Shown here: in pieces, positions 6,886 through 16,787 of the stretch
How positions within the stretch are numbered: position 1 is the stretch's first letter
Layout of the letters: each line of letters opens with the position of its first letter
From: Armatimonadetes bacterium CG06_land_8_20_14_3_00_66_21
GTDB lineage: Bacteria > Armatimonadota > Abditibacteriia > CG2-30-66-41
NCBI GenBank assembly: GCA_002779825.1
Contig: PEVN01000419.1
Coordinates: 1 to 37,974, forward strand
Length of the DNA: 37,974 bases
Direction: 5' to 3'
The notes under the pieces: generated by a model
Told to the model about the DNA's origin: nothing
Database searches by the model: none
What the model saw: only the letters and a program-made list of their open reading frames with translations
Program-made: the position numbers and the translations under genes

Positions 6886-6961
6886 GGGCCGTTAGCTCAG
6901 CTGGTAGAGCAGGGGACTCTTAATCCCAAGGTCGAAGGTTCGAATCCTTCACGGCCCACCA
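6886..6961 (+). tRNA. tRNA-Lys (anticodon CTT)
   Basis: The acceptor stem GGGCCGT pairs with ACGGCCC. The anticodon loop CTCTTAA gives CTT. CCA is encoded at 6959-6961. The isoacceptor CTT fits a genome with a strong preference for AAG. Confidence 0.95.
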
Positions 6962-6998
6962 TTGCCTACCTTCCCGCTTTCGAGGGAGGGGTGGCACG

Positions 6999-7027
6999 TT
7001 GACAAGCGCCGGCCGTTGGCGCATAAT
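6999..7027 (+). promoter_or_regulatory. Internal promoter for the last two tRNA genes
   Basis: A perfect TTGACA (6999-7004), a 17-bp spacer and CATAAT (7022-7027) end 13 bp before tRNA-Leu. Initiation would occur almost at the mature 5' end. This gives tRNA-Leu and tRNA-Gly(GCC) their own transcription independent of the promoter at 6218. Confidence 0.75.
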
Positions 7028-7040
7028 AACCGACTTGCTC

Positions 7041-7126
7041 GGGCGAGTGTCGGAACTGGTAGACGAGCATGACTTAGGATCATGTGGGTAATCCCCGTGG
7101 GAGTTCGAGTCTCCCCTCGCCCACCA
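7041..7126 (+). tRNA. tRNA-Leu (anticodon TAG)
   Basis: This 86-nt class II tRNA has a long variable arm. The acceptor stem GGGCGAG pairs with CTCGCCC. The anticodon arm CATGA-CTTAGGA-TCATG gives TAG. CCA is encoded at 7124-7126. Confidence 0.95.
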
Positions 7127-7154
7127 TAACTGCCGACAACGAGCTCGACGGAGC

Positions 7155-7230
7155 GCGGGAGTAGCTCAGCTGGTAGAGCATCACCTTGCCAAGGTGGGGG
7201 TCGCCGGTTCGAATCCGGTCTCCCGCTCCA
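7155..7230 (+). tRNA. tRNA-Gly (anticodon GCC)
   Basis: The acceptor stem GCGGGAG pairs with CTCCCGC, and the anticodon loop TTGCCAA gives GCC, the main tRNA for GGC/GGT. CCA is encoded. It is last in the cluster, directly before the terminator. Confidence 0.95.
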
Positions 7231-7240
7231 TACCGAATCC

Positions 7241-7280
7241 AGGAAGCTGAGGGAGTCACACGTTGCCCCTCAGCTTCTTT
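7241..7280 (+). terminator. Intrinsic terminator of the tRNA cluster
   Basis: GAAGCTGAGGG (7243-7253) and CCCTCAGCTTC (7267-7277) form a perfect 11-bp stem with a 13-nt loop, followed by TTT (7278-7280). It lies 10 bp after tRNA-Gly(GCC). Confidence 0.85.
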
Positions 7281-7426
7281 CATGTAAAGAGCCCCCACCC
7301 GGTCGGCAAGTTGGCTACCGGCGGGGGGCGGCCGGGGAGATGGCTGTTGGCCGATTCTCCTTTTCCCCACTCAGGCGCCTGCTTCCCCGGCCCAAACGCC
7401 ACTCAGGAGGGCGGATCGCAGGTCCC

Positions 7427-9058
7427 ATGGAAGTCACTCGGGTACAAGTCGAGCGTTCGGAAGAAGAAGACGTAGTCACCCTGGATATCGAGGTTGGGCA
7501 GAGCGACGTCCAGCAGGCACAGGGCGAGGTGTACCGGCAGTTGGCCCGCGAGGTCAACATTCCCGGATTCCGCCGGGGCAAAGTGCCGCCCATGATTCTG
7601 AAGCAGCGGTTCGGCACAGAGGCCATCCAGCAGCTTGTGGCTGACCGGTTGGTTCCCGACGCCTATCGCGACGCGCTCAAGCAGACCGACGTTCAGCCGG
7701 TGGATGAGGCAAAGGCGGACGTCGTCGAGTGTGAGGAGAACAAACCGCTGCACTTCAAGGCAACGGTTGCCGTTCGCCCGGAACTGGAGCTGGGGAACTA
7801 CCGGGGCATCCCGGCCGAGCGGCGCGTACGCGCCGTGCCGGACAAAGAGATCGACGAGATTCTCGCCGGCATGCAGAAGCGCGCCGCCGAGTGGGTGGAC
7901 ATGCCGGACCATCCGGCCGAGCCTGGCGACCGAGTGATCGGGAAGCTGACGGCTCGCGTCGAGGGCAAGATCCCGGAAGACGGCAAAGAGCGGGACGTTA
8001 ACGCAATCCTGGGCCGCAGCCAGATTCAGCCGCCCATCGACGCTGACCTCGAAGGGATCCGCGCTGGGGAGACCCGGACGTTCCCCGTGACCCACCCCGA
8101 CGACTTCGACGAAGAGTCCCTTGCCGGCAAAGAAGCCGAGTTCGAGGTTGTGATCGATTCGGTCCAGGTGGAGCAGCTTCCTGCCCTCGACGATGAGTTG
8201 CCGCAACGGATCCGAGACCAGCGGAAGAAATCGCTGGAGGAGTTCCAGCGGTACTTGGCTGAGCAGCGAGGGGAAGACCCCGACGCTGCGGTCGCCATCG
8301 AGGAGAGCGATAGCTCGGACGAGCCCGAGGACTCCCCCGAACAGACCAACGGCGACGAGTCGGGCGCGGCCGACGCGGGCGACGCGGAAGAGGGCAGTTC
8401 GAGTGAGCAGCGGGATCCGCTTGAGGGCGTGAACACGCTTGCCGAACTCCGGGCCAATCTCCGCACGCGGCTGGAAGAACGCAACCGCGCAGCGGCAGAC
8501 GAAGAGGTCGCAGAGGAAGTCGTCGCGATCGCTGTCGGCCGGATCAACGTGCCTGTTCCGCAGCCGATGCTGGAGCGCGAGCTCGACGCTCAGATCGAGT
8601 CACTGCAACGGCGAGTGTCCGCGCGCGGGGTCGAGTTCGACGACTACCTGACCATGACGGGGCAGAAGTCGGAAGACCTCCGCGAGCAGTTCAAGCCCGA
8701 GGCTGAGCGACACCTCCGGCAGCTCATGGTGCTGGACGCCATCGCAGCGGCCGAAAATCTCACTGCCACCCCAGCGGAGATCGACGCCCGGGTCGCGGAG
8801 ATGGCCCAGGCGTTGCGGGTGCCCGCTGACGCCTTCCGGGAGCACCTGGAGGACAGCGGCATGCTCGACGGAGTTGAGCAGTCGATCCTCCACCGGAAGG
8901 CCACCGACCTGCTGGTGGCCGGTGCCGAGATCGAGGAGACGTTGCTTCCGGCCGAGGAGAGCGAGGACGAGGCGGCAAGCCCCGCCGAGGAAGAGCCCGT
9001 GGCCCCCGAGACCGAAGACAGCCCGGAAGGCGAACCGGCGCCCGAGGAAGATCAGTAG
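7427..9058 (+). CDS. tig: Trigger factor (ribosome-associated chaperone/prolyl isomerase) with acidic insertion
   Basis: Trigger factor binds the ribosome exit tunnel and shields nascent chains. The ribosome-binding signature GFRRGKVP is at residues 47-54. An FKBP-like isomerase domain follows (about 165-265), then the helical C-terminal chaperone domain. The start at 7427 (MEVTRVQV) matches the family N-terminus, with CAGGAGGG about 16 nt upstream. At 543 residues it is roughly 100 longer than the usual 430-450. The excess is an acidic Ser/Asp/Glu-rich insertion at about 281-331, inside the C-terminal domain, plus an acidic tail after about 505. It heads the tig-clpP-clpX-lon block, a widely conserved order. 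Confidence 0.95.
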   Translation: MEVTRVQVERSEEEDVVTLDIEVGQSDVQQAQGEVYRQLAREVNIPGFRRGKVPPMILKQRFGTEAIQQLVADRLVPDAYRDALKQTDVQPVDEAKADVVECEENKPLHFKATVAVRPELELGNYRGIPAERRVRAVPDKEIDEILAGMQKRAAEWVDMPDHPAEPGDRVIGKLTARVEGKIPEDGKERDVNAILGRSQIQPPIDADLEGIRAGETRTFPVTHPDDFDEESLAGKEAEFEVVIDSVQVEQLPALDDELPQRIRDQRKKSLEEFQRYLAEQRGEDPDAAVAIEESDSSDEPEDSPEQTNGDESGAADAGDAEEGSSSEQRDPLEGVNTLAELRANLRTRLEERNRAAADEEVAEEVVAIAVGRINVPVPQPMLERELDAQIESLQRRVSARGVEFDDYLTMTGQKSEDLREQFKPEAERHLRQLMVLDAIAAAENLTATPAEIDARVAEMAQALRVPADAFREHLEDSGMLDGVEQSILHRKATDLLVAGAEIEETLLPAEESEDEAASPAEEEPVAPETEDSPEGEPAPEEDQ

Positions 9059-9237
9059 GAGCCGCCGGCCTCGTGGTGACCGTTTCGGCCAGCGCCGGCA
9101 ACAAGGCGCCAGGGCGCTGCGTCGAGTTCTCTCATGTTCGTCTTCCCGTCGGTCAAGCCGCGAAGGCCACCCGCGTTACCGGTCCCCAAGCGGCAACCTG
9201 AGACCTGAAATCTGCATTCCCGTAGGAGCATTGCGCA

Positions 9238-9825
9238 ATGGCCCTGATTCCCATCGTTGTGGAGCAAACCCCTCGCGGCGAACGTGCGTACGACATCTAC
9301 TCGCGGCTCCTGAAGGACCGCATCGTCTTCATCGGGTCGGGCATCAGCGACGAGGTCGCCAATACGGTCATCGCGCAGTTGCTGTTCCTCGAGAAGGACG
9401 ACCCTGACAAGGATGTTGACCTGTACATCAACTCCCCCGGGGGCTCGGCAAGCGCGGGACTCGCGATCTACGACGCCATGCAGATGATCAAACCGGAAGT
9501 GGCCGCCATCTGCATGGGCATGGCCGCAAGCGCCGCGGCGTTGCTGCTATCGGGCGGCGCCGCCGGGAAGCGGTACGCGTTGCCCTACTCCCGGATCATG
9601 ATCCATCAGCCGATGGGTGGCGCACAGGGGCAGGCGACGGACATCGGGATTCAGGCGAAGGAAATCCTGGAGATCCGCCGCGCGCTCAACGAGATTCTGG
9701 CGAAGCACACGGGTCAGCCTCTCGACAAAGTCGAGCGGGACACCGAACGGGATCTCTTCATGTCGGCACAGCAGGCGAAAGACTATGGACTTATTGACGA
9801 GATCATGATAAAAGATAGTCGTTGA
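9238..9825 (+). CDS. clpP: ATP-dependent Clp protease proteolytic subunit
   Basis: This 195-residue serine protease assembles into the tetradecameric barrel that degrades proteins fed in by ClpX or ClpA/C. The catalytic triad is complete and at canonical numbering: Ser98 ([10 protein letters not shown]), His123 (MIHQPMGG) and Asp172 (ERDLFMS). The oxyanion strand SPGGS is at 66-70. The length is typical. TAGGAG (9223-9228) lies before the ATG. It follows tig by 179 bp and precedes clpX by 56 bp. Confidence 0.97.
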   Translation: MALIPIVVEQTPRGERAYDIYSRLLKDRIVFIGSGISDEVANTVIAQLLFLEKDDPDKDVDLYINSPGGSASAGLAIYDAMQMIKPEVAAICMGMAASAAALLLSGGAAGKRYALPYSRIMIHQPMGGAQGQATDIGIQAKEILEIRRALNEILAKHTGQPLDKVERDTERDLFMSAQQAKDYGLIDEIMIKDSR

Positions 9826-9881
9826 GCCTCGCCCCTTCATCACCCCAGCATCCGCAGCTCTGACGGCGCGGGAGGATTTGC

Positions 9882-11150
9882 ATGGCCCTCTTCGGAGAAG
9901 ACAAAGAGAACCTGCGCTGTTCGTTTTGCGGGAAGCGACGGGAGCAGGTTGCCAACCTCATTGCCGGCCCCAACGTCTACATCTGCGTCGAGTGCGTCGA
10001 GCTCTGCAACGACATCATCGGCAAAGAGCCCGCGCCGCCGCCGCCGGACCAGAGCGAGATCGACCAACTGCCCAAGCCCAAAGAGATCTACGAGATCCTC
10101 AACCAGTACGTTATCGGGCAGGAGAAGGCGAAGCAGACCCTTTCCGTCGCCGTCTACAACCACTACAAACGGGTGGCGCTGGGCAGCACCATCGACGATG
10201 TCGAGCTGGAGAAGAGCAACATCCTGCTCGTGGGTCCGACCGGCAGCGGGAAGACGCTCCTGGCGCGGACGTTGGCGCGGATTCTCAATGTTCCCTTCAC
10301 CATCGCCGACGCGACCACGCTCACTGAGGCCGGGTACGTAGGCGAAGACGTTGAGAACATCCTCCTCAAGCTGATTCAGGCTGCAGACGGCGACCCGGAA
10401 GAAGCCTCGCGCGGGATCATCTACATCGACGAGATCGACAAGATCTCTCGGAAGACCGACAACCCCTCCATCACGCGCGACGTGTCGGGCGAGGGAGTTC
10501 AGCAGGCGCTGCTGAAAATCCTCGAAGGCACCGTTGCCAGCGTCCCGCCGCAGGGCGGCCGCAAGCACCCGCAGCAGGAGTACATCCAGCTCGACACCTC
10601 AGGAATCCTCTTCCTCTGCGGTGGGGCGTTCGATGGGCTGGACCGGATTATTGGGGCGCGCACCCAGGATCAGCCGTTGGGGTTCCGGGCGCACATCGTG
10701 AGTCGCTCAGAGCAAAACGTCGGCAACCTGCTGTGCAACGTGATGCCCGAGGACTTGCTGAAGTACGGCTTCATTCCTGAGTTCGTGGGTCGGCTTCCGG
10801 TGGTGGCCACGCTGGAGGCCCTATCGCAGGAGCACTTGGTCCGGATCCTCAGCGAGCCGAGAAACGCGCTGACCAAGCAGTACGAGAAGATCCTCGCTCA
10901 AGACGGGGTGGAGTTGATCTTCATGGAGTCCGCGCTCCAGGCCATCGCCAAGGAAGCGCAGACGCGGAAAACCGGAGCGCGGGCCCTACGCACGATCCTG
11001 GAAGAGATCATGCTGGACATCATGTACGAGATTCCGTCGCGGAAAGACCTGGCGCGCTGCCTCGTCTATCCGGAGACGATCACCAAGCGTGAGCCTCCCG
11101 TGCTGCTGACCCACGACGACGTGGAGCGGGAGACCAGGAAGACCGCTTGA
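9882..11150 (+). CDS. clpX: ClpX unfoldase (AAA+ ATPase subunit of ClpXP)
   Basis: This 422-residue hexameric AAA+ unfoldase recognises tagged substrates and threads them into ClpP. The N-terminal zinc-binding domain has Cys13, Cys16, Cys35 and Cys38. The Walker A motif GPTGSGKT is at residues 118-125, and Walker B ([10 protein letters not shown]) and the sensor/arginine-finger regions are intact. A ClpP-docking IGF-type loop should lie in the middle, and GLDRIIGAR is the visible candidate context. GGAGG (9871-9875) precedes the ATG. The length is standard for the family. Confidence 0.97.
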   Translation: MALFGEDKENLRCSFCGKRREQVANLIAGPNVYICVECVELCNDIIGKEPAPPPPDQSEIDQLPKPKEIYEILNQYVIGQEKAKQTLSVAVYNHYKRVALGSTIDDVELEKSNILLVGPTGSGKTLLARTLARILNVPFTIADATTLTEAGYVGEDVENILLKLIQAADGDPEEASRGIIYIDEIDKISRKTDNPSITRDVSGEGVQQALLKILEGTVASVPPQGGRKHPQQEYIQLDTSGILFLCGGAFDGLDRIIGARTQDQPLGFRAHIVSRSEQNVGNLLCNVMPEDLLKYGFIPEFVGRLPVVATLEALSQEHLVRILSEPRNALTKQYEKILAQDGVELIFMESALQAIAKEAQTRKTGARALRTILEEIMLDIMYEIPSRKDLARCLVYPETITKREPPVLLTHDDVERETRKTA

Positions 11151-11310
11151 GGGCTAGCGGCGCGAGCCCGGGGCCGGGTCACGCTGAGGCGCCCGCCCGC
11201 CGACCAACGTTGCTGCGACGAGTACCGAGCCGGCCGCGTGGGAGAGGGACGACAGCACCGGCGGCGCCCGTCCTCCACGACTGCGGCTGAGGCCCCAACC
11301 ACCTGCCGAC

Positions 11311-13917
11311 ATGGAAGAGCAAACGCACAACCCACCCGCTGAGGCACCGCCCGAGGACGCGCTGTTCGAGGACGAGTTGCCGGCGTCGGAAGAGACCCCG
11401 GTTCTGGAGACCCCCGCGCCGGAGCCCGCGGAAGACGGTGACGAGCCCGCGGGATTGACTCTCACTCCTGAAGTGGCCGAGCAGCTTCGCCGAACGCTCC
11501 TGAGCCAAGCCGCGAAAGTGCTGGACGCGGGAGACGTCGAGGACGAGGCACTGCCCCTCTTCCCCCTCAAGGGAATGGTCCTGTTCCCGCACATGATTGC
11601 TCCCTTGTTCGTGGAGCGCGACAAGTCGAAGCGCGCCATCGACGAGGCGATGCACGGCAAGCACCAGATTGTGCTCGTCGCCCAGAAGCAGTTGGACCAA
11701 GACGACCCGACTCCCGAGGACATGTACACGGTTGGCACCGTCGGAGAGTGCATGCAGGTGCTCCGCATGCCGGACGAGTCGGTGCGCTTGGTGGTCGAGG
11801 GGGGAGCCCGGGTTCGGATCGTCGAGTATGTGGCAGAAGACCCCTGCTTCCGGGTACGGGTGGAGCCCGTGCCGGAAACGGCCGACTCGGACACCGAGAC
11901 CGTGGCGTGGGTGCGGCGCGTCCTCTCGCAGTTCGAGCAAGTCGTGAAGCTGGGACGCACGATTCCGCCCGAAGCCCTGGAGAGCGCCACTCGGGTCGAG
12001 GAACCCGGCCGCCTGGCCGATATCGTGACCTCGTATCTCGACCTGCGCCTCGCCGATCAGCAACGGGTTCTCGAAACCGCGTCAGCGAAGGACCGGCTGG
12101 CGCAGGTGTGCGTGCTGTTGGCTGAGGAAATCCAGATTCTGGAGATCGATCAGCAGATCGACGGGCGGGTGCGCAAGGAGGTTGGCGAGAGCCAGCGAGA
12201 GTACTTCCTGCGCGAGCGGCTCCGGATCATTCAGGAAGAACTCGGCGAGCGCGATGCGTACTCCGAAGAGCTGAACGAGCTGCGCACGCAGATCGAGAAG
12301 GCGCGGATGCCCGCGGAAGCACGAGAGAAGGCGCTGCACGAGTGGGAGCGGCTTGAACGGATGCCGCCCATCGCGCCCGAGGTGTCCGTGATTCGGAACT
12401 ACCTCGACTGGATGGTCTCGCTGCCGTGGCATCGGCGTACCAAGGACCGCTTGGACATCGAGCGCGCGGAAGCGATCCTGGATGAAGACCACTATGGGCT
12501 GAAGGACATCAAAGAGCGCATCGTCGAGTTCCTTGCCGTGCGCAAACTCAAGAAAGACAGCAAGGGACCGATCCTCTGCTTCATCGGCCCGCCAGGGGTC
12601 GGGAAAACCTCTATCGGCAGGTCCATTGCCCGGGCGCTGGGCCGCAAGTTCGTGCGGGTCTCGCTGGGCGGCATCCACGATGAGGCGGAGATCCGCGGTC
12701 ACCGGCGCACTTACATCGGCTCCATGCCCGGGCGGCTGATTCAGAGCCTGCGCCGAGTGCGGTCGCGGAACCCCGTCTTCATGCTGGATGAGATTGACAA
12801 GGTCGGTGCCGATTACCGCGGAGATCCCACGGCGGCGATGCTGGAAGCGCTCGACCCGGAGCAGAACGACCAGTTCAGCGACCACTACCTGGAAGTGCCG
12901 TTCGATCTCTCGGAGATCGTGTTCATCGCCACCGGGAACATCGCGGACCCCATCGCGCCCGCACTGCGAGACCGCATGGAAATCGTGGAGTTCCCCGGGT
13001 ACGTCGACCAGGAGAAGCTGTGCATTGCCCGCCAATTCCTGGTGCCGAAGCAACTCCGGAACCACGGCCTGCGCAAGTCTCAGCTCGAGTTTACCGACAC
13101 CGCGCTCCGAGAACTGGTCCGGGGGTACACCCGCGAGGCGGGCGTGCGCACTTTCGAGCGGCAGATCGCCGCGGTGTGTCGGAAGCATGCCAAGCAAGTG
13201 GCAGGCGGTCGCAAGGGAAAGGTGACGCTAAGCCCCCAGTCCATTCGGAGCACCCTCGGTCCGCGGGAGTTCCTGGACAGCCAGGCGGAGAAGAAGGACG
13301 AGATCGGCGTTACCACCGGTTTGGCGTGGAGCGAAGAGGGTGGCGACATCCTGTCTATCGAGGTTGGGCTCATGCCCGGGAAGGGCGAGATGATCCTGAC
13401 CGGTCAACTGGGCGAGGTGATGCAGGAGTCCGCCCGGGCCGCAATCAGCTACGCGCGGTCGCGCGCGGAGCAACTGGAGCTGGATCCGGAGACCTTCGAG
13501 AAGGTCGACATCCACATGCATGTGCCTGCGGCGGCCATCCCGAAAGACGGCCCGTCCGCGGGCATCGCTATGGCGACGGCGCTGATCTCCGCCCTTACCA
13601 GCCACCCGGTGCGCAAAGAGGTCTGTATGACCGGCGAGATCACCCTGCGCGGAAAGGCGAGGGCCGTCGGTGGGGTGAAAGAGAAGATCCTGGCGGCACA
13701 CCGGGCCGGACTCAAGCATGTCATTCTCCCCAAGGAGAACCGGAAAGACCTGCAGAAGATCCCGGAGAACGTGCGGCGGGCGATCCGGTTCCATTTTGTG
13801 GACCACATGGATGCAGTCCTCGAGGCCGCCCTGACGCTCGAGAAACCGGAGCCGCAACCGCCTCGGAAGCCCTCGAAGAGAGTCTCCCGCCGGCCCGCCA
13901 AAGGCGGCGAGGCGTAG
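11311..13917 (+). CDS. lon: Lon ATP-dependent protease with acidic N-terminal extension
   Basis: This 868-residue single-chain AAA+ protease degrades misfolded and regulatory proteins. The LON substrate-binding domain starts near residue 83 (LPLFPLKGMVLFPHM). Walker A GPPGVGKT is at 426-433. The Ser-Lys dyad is Ser749 (KDGPSAG) and Lys792 (GGVKEKILAAHR), with the exact 43-residue spacing of E. coli Lon. The first ~80 residues form a Glu/Pro-rich extension absent from typical 780-820-residue homologues. No clear ribosome site precedes the ATG at 11311, so the true start might be internal. The C-terminus is basic (KPSKRVSRRPAKG). It lies 160 bp after clpX. Confidence 0.96.
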   Translation: MEEQTHNPPAEAPPEDALFEDELPASEETPVLETPAPEPAEDGDEPAGLTLTPEVAEQLRRTLLSQAAKVLDAGDVEDEALPLFPLKGMVLFPHMIAPLFVERDKSKRAIDEAMHGKHQIVLVAQKQLDQDDPTPEDMYTVGTVGECMQVLRMPDESVRLVVEGGARVRIVEYVAEDPCFRVRVEPVPETADSDTETVAWVRRVLSQFEQVVKLGRTIPPEALESATRVEEPGRLADIVTSYLDLRLADQQRVLETASAKDRLAQVCVLLAEEIQILEIDQQIDGRVRKEVGESQREYFLRERLRIIQEELGERDAYSEELNELRTQIEKARMPAEAREKALHEWERLERMPPIAPEVSVIRNYLDWMVSLPWHRRTKDRLDIERAEAILDEDHYGLKDIKERIVEFLAVRKLKKDSKGPILCFIGPPGVGKTSIGRSIARALGRKFVRVSLGGIHDEAEIRGHRRTYIGSMPGRLIQSLRRVRSRNPVFMLDEIDKVGADYRGDPTAAMLEALDPEQNDQFSDHYLEVPFDLSEIVFIATGNIADPIAPALRDRMEIVEFPGYVDQEKLCIARQFLVPKQLRNHGLRKSQLEFTDTALRELVRGYTREAGVRTFERQIAAVCRKHAKQVAGGRKGKVTLSPQSIRSTLGPREFLDSQAEKKDEIGVTTGLAWSEEGGDILSIEVGLMPGKGEMILTGQLGEVMQESARAAISYARSRAEQLELDPETFEKVDIHMHVPAAAIPKDGPSAGIAMATALISALTSHPVRKEVCMTGEITLRGKARAVGGVKEKILAAHRAGLKHVILPKENRKDLQKIPENVRRAIRFHFVDHMDAVLEAALTLEKPEPQPPRKPSKRVSRRPAKGGEA

Positions 13918-14039
13918 GCGCCTCTCGCCTCGGGGAGACCAAGCCCAGCTTTGCCCGTTGCAGCCGCAGGGCGGCCCCGCGGAACCGGCCCCTTCCGTCC
14001 GCGAGGAGGTGGAGGGGCTTTGCCGATTCTGGGGCAGTG

Positions 14040-14064
14040 CCCCAACCAGTTGGGGCGTCCTGAG
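14040..14064. repeat. Palindromic repeat copy in front of valS
   Basis: CCCCAACCAGTTGGGG followed by CGTCCTGAG is an exact inverted copy of 31530-31554. The core CCCCAAC/GTTGGGG forms a 7-bp hairpin with a 2-nt centre. It ends 23 bp before the valS ATG, just upstream of the ribosome site, as the array at 31530-31674 does for its own downstream gene. Confidence 0.8.
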
Positions 14065-14087
14065 AGCATTTTCGAGGGAGTGACCTA

Positions 14088-16787
14088 ATGGCCATGGACA
14101 TGCCCAAGACGTACGAGCCTCGCGAGGCCGAGGAGCGGTGGTACCCGTACTGGGAGGAGCGAGGCTACTTCCAGCCGGCGACCGAGGGTGTCGGAGAGCC
14201 GTTCGTCATCACCATCCCGCCCCCCAACGTGACCGGCTCCCTGCACATGGGGCACGCGCTTCAGCATGCCATCCACGACCTCCTGGTGCGCTGGCGCCGG
14301 ATGCAGGGCCGGTGCACGTTGTGCCTCCCGGGGATGGACCATGCGGGCATCCCGACGCAGATGCTGGTGGAACGGCAACTCCAGGCGGAAGGGACGTCTC
14401 GCCACGAGTTGGGTCGAGAGAAGTTCCTGGAGCGCATGTGGAAGTGGAAGGGGCACCACGGCGGGCAGATTCTGAAGCAGCTCCGGCTGCTCGGCTGTTC
14501 GTACGACTGGACGCGCGAGCGGTTCACGCTTGACGACGACTATGCACGCGCCGTGCTCACCGTGTTTGTACACCTGTACGACCGGGGCTGGATCTACCGC
14601 GGTTACCGCGTCACCAACTGGTGCCCGAGTTGTCTGACGGCGCTTTCCGATCTGGAAGTCGAGCACGAGGAGAAGAGCGGGCACCTCTGGCACCTCCGCT
14701 ACTCGGAGAAGGACGGAGACGCCTCAGTCATCGTGGCCACGACCCGCCCGGAGACGATGCTCGGCGACACCGCCGTGGCGGTCCATCCCTCCGACAAACG
14801 GTACCAGCGCCTTGTCGGCCAGACGCTGATGCTGCCGCTGATGAACCGGGAGATTCCGGTCGTCGCTGACCACTACGTTGACCCGGAGTTCGGCAGCGGA
14901 GCTGTGAAGGTGACGCCGGCGCACGACCCCAACGACTTCGAGATCGGTCTGCGGCACCACTTGGACCAGCTCGTCGTCATCGGCGAAGACGGCCGCATGA
15001 CTGACGCGGCCGGGAAGTACGCCGGCATGGACCGCTATGCGTGTCGCGAGGCGGTGATCAGGGACTTGGAGGCGCAAGGGCGGCTGGTGCAGGTGGACGA
15101 CTACGAGCACGCAGTTGGCGGCTGCGCCCGTTGCGGCTGCGTGATCGAGCCGCTGCTCTCAGAGCAGTGGTACGCCGACATGAAAGCGCTGGCGAAGCCC
15201 GCCCGCGAGGCGACCGAGACGGAGCAGTACCGCTTTGTGCCGGAGCGCTTCAAGCGACTCGGCGTTGACTGGCTGGACAACATCCGGGACTGGTGCCTCT
15301 CCCGGCAGATCTGGTGGGGGCACCGCATTCCTGTCTGGTATTGCCAGGACTGCCAGGAAGTGAACGTGGCGGTTGACGCGCCCGACACGTGCCGGAAGTG
15401 CGGCAGCGCCAACCTGGAGCAGGAATCGGATGTGCTGGACACGTGGTTCAGCTCGGCGCTCTGGCCGTTCGCCACTTTGGGCTGGCCCGAGGAGACCGAC
15501 GACCTGAAGCGGTTCTACCCCACCAGCGTGCTTATCACTGCGCGCGACATCCTGTATCTGTGGGTGGCGCGGATGGTGATGAGCAGTCTCGAGCTTCGCG
15601 GCGTTGTGCCTTTCAGCGATGTCTACGTGCACCCGACCATCCTCACCCGCGACGGCAAGCGAATGAGCAAGTCCCTGGGAACGGGCATCGACCCGCTGGA
15701 GCTGACCGCCATGTACGGGGTGGACGCGACGCGGTTCTCGCTGATCCATCAGTGCTCCAGCAACCAGGACGTGCGCTTCGATGCCGAGGTGAAAGACAAC
15801 CGGGTGCAGCGGTCCGGCATCGCCGAGATGGGGCGGAACTTTGCCAACAAGCTCTGGAATGCCGCCCGGTTCACGCTGATGAACCTGGAGGGCTTCAACC
15901 CGGCGCAGCCGCTGGACCAGATGCAACTGACCGTCGCCGATCGCTGGATCCGCAGCCGACAGGCGCAAACCGTGCAGCTCGTCACCGACCTGCTCGAAGC
16001 GTATGAGCTGGATAAGGCGCAGCGCGCAGTCTACGAGTTCCTGTGGAACGAGTTCTGCGACTGGTACGTGGAGCTGTCCAAGGAGTCCCTCGCGCAGGAG
16101 TCCTGCCGGCAGACGACCCAGCACGTGCTCTGGTCGGTGCTGGAAGAGACGCTACGGTTGCTGCACCCCTTCATGCCGTTCGTGACAGAAGAGATCTGGC
16201 AGCGACTGCCGCACCAGCCTCAAGCCGCCCTGCCCAACGTGTCCCGGGCCGACGAGTCGCTCATGGTGCAGCAGTGGCCGGCGGCTCGGCCGGAGCGCGT
16301 CGACGAAGCGGCGGAGGCGGAGCTCGGGCTCGTGATGGAGGTGGTGCGCGCCGTTCGCAACCTGCGGGCGGAGGGGCGCGTCGAGCCCCAGCGCCAGGTG
16401 GACCTGATCGTGCTCCCCACGACTCCCGAAGCAGAGCGGTGCCTGCAGCGCTGTCTCGACTACGTGCGGCACATTGCGCGGGTTGGCGCAGTGACCTTCC
16501 TGACGGCTGAAGCGGAGAAGCCCGGGCAGTCCCTGTCCGCGCTGGCGGGACCGGTGGAGGTCTTCGTGCCGCTGGCCGGACTGATCGATCTCGACGCCGA
16601 GGTGACCCGGCTGGGGAAGGAGATCGCGACAATCGAGGGCGACCTCGCCAAGTCCCTGAAGAAACTGTCGAGCGAAGGTTTCCTCAGTAAGGCGCCGGAA
16701 GCCGTGGTGGAGAAGGAGCGGACAAAGGTCGCCGAGTTCGAGGCGGATCTCTCGCGGCTCCGTGAGCGGCTGGTGAAGCTGCGGTAG
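14088..16787 (+). CDS. valS: Valyl-tRNA synthetase
   Basis: This 899-residue class I synthetase charges tRNA-Val and edits mischarged threonine. The HIGH-type motif is in PPNVTGSLHMGHAL (about 44-57) and the KMSKS-type loop is RMSKS (525-529). The CP1 editing domain contains TTRPETMLGDTAVAVHP, and a Cys-rich zinc-type insertion (CQDCQ...CRKCG) precedes the catalytic half. The C-terminus ends in the ValRS coiled coil (about 830-899), which contacts tRNA. GAGGGAG lies about 10 nt before the ATG. The gene follows lon by 170 bp, and the palindromic repeat lies between them. Confidence 0.97.
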   Translation: MAMDMPKTYEPREAEERWYPYWEERGYFQPATEGVGEPFVITIPPPNVTGSLHMGHALQHAIHDLLVRWRRMQGRCTLCLPGMDHAGIPTQMLVERQLQAEGTSRHELGREKFLERMWKWKGHHGGQILKQLRLLGCSYDWTRERFTLDDDYARAVLTVFVHLYDRGWIYRGYRVTNWCPSCLTALSDLEVEHEEKSGHLWHLRYSEKDGDASVIVATTRPETMLGDTAVAVHPSDKRYQRLVGQTLMLPLMNREIPVVADHYVDPEFGSGAVKVTPAHDPNDFEIGLRHHLDQLVVIGEDGRMTDAAGKYAGMDRYACREAVIRDLEAQGRLVQVDDYEHAVGGCARCGCVIEPLLSEQWYADMKALAKPAREATETEQYRFVPERFKRLGVDWLDNIRDWCLSRQIWWGHRIPVWYCQDCQEVNVAVDAPDTCRKCGSANLEQESDVLDTWFSSALWPFATLGWPEETDDLKRFYPTSVLITARDILYLWVARMVMSSLELRGVVPFSDVYVHPTILTRDGKRMSKSLGTGIDPLELTAMYGVDATRFSLIHQCSSNQDVRFDAEVKDNRVQRSGIAEMGRNFANKLWNAARFTLMNLEGFNPAQPLDQMQLTVADRWIRSRQAQTVQLVTDLLEAYELDKAQRAVYEFLWNEFCDWYVELSKESLAQESCRQTTQHVLWSVLEETLRLLHPFMPFVTEEIWQRLPHQPQAALPNVSRADESLMVQQWPAARPERVDEAAEAELGLVMEVVRAVRNLRAEGRVEPQRQVDLIVLPTTPEAERCLQRCLDYVRHIARVGAVTFLTAEAEKPGQSLSALAGPVEVFVPLAGLIDLDAEVTRLGKEIATIEGDLAKSLKKLSSEGFLSKAPEAVVEKERTKVAEFEADLSRLRERLVKLR

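Noticed and set aside
6364..7230. tRNA cluster as an integrative-element attachment site
   Set aside because: No integrase gene and no direct repeat of a tRNA 3' end were seen in the window.
14100..14693. Long minus-strand frames inside valS and similar antisense frames in lon, clpX and the cyclase
   Set aside because: They are typical shadows of GC-rich genes whose plus-strand products are unambiguous.
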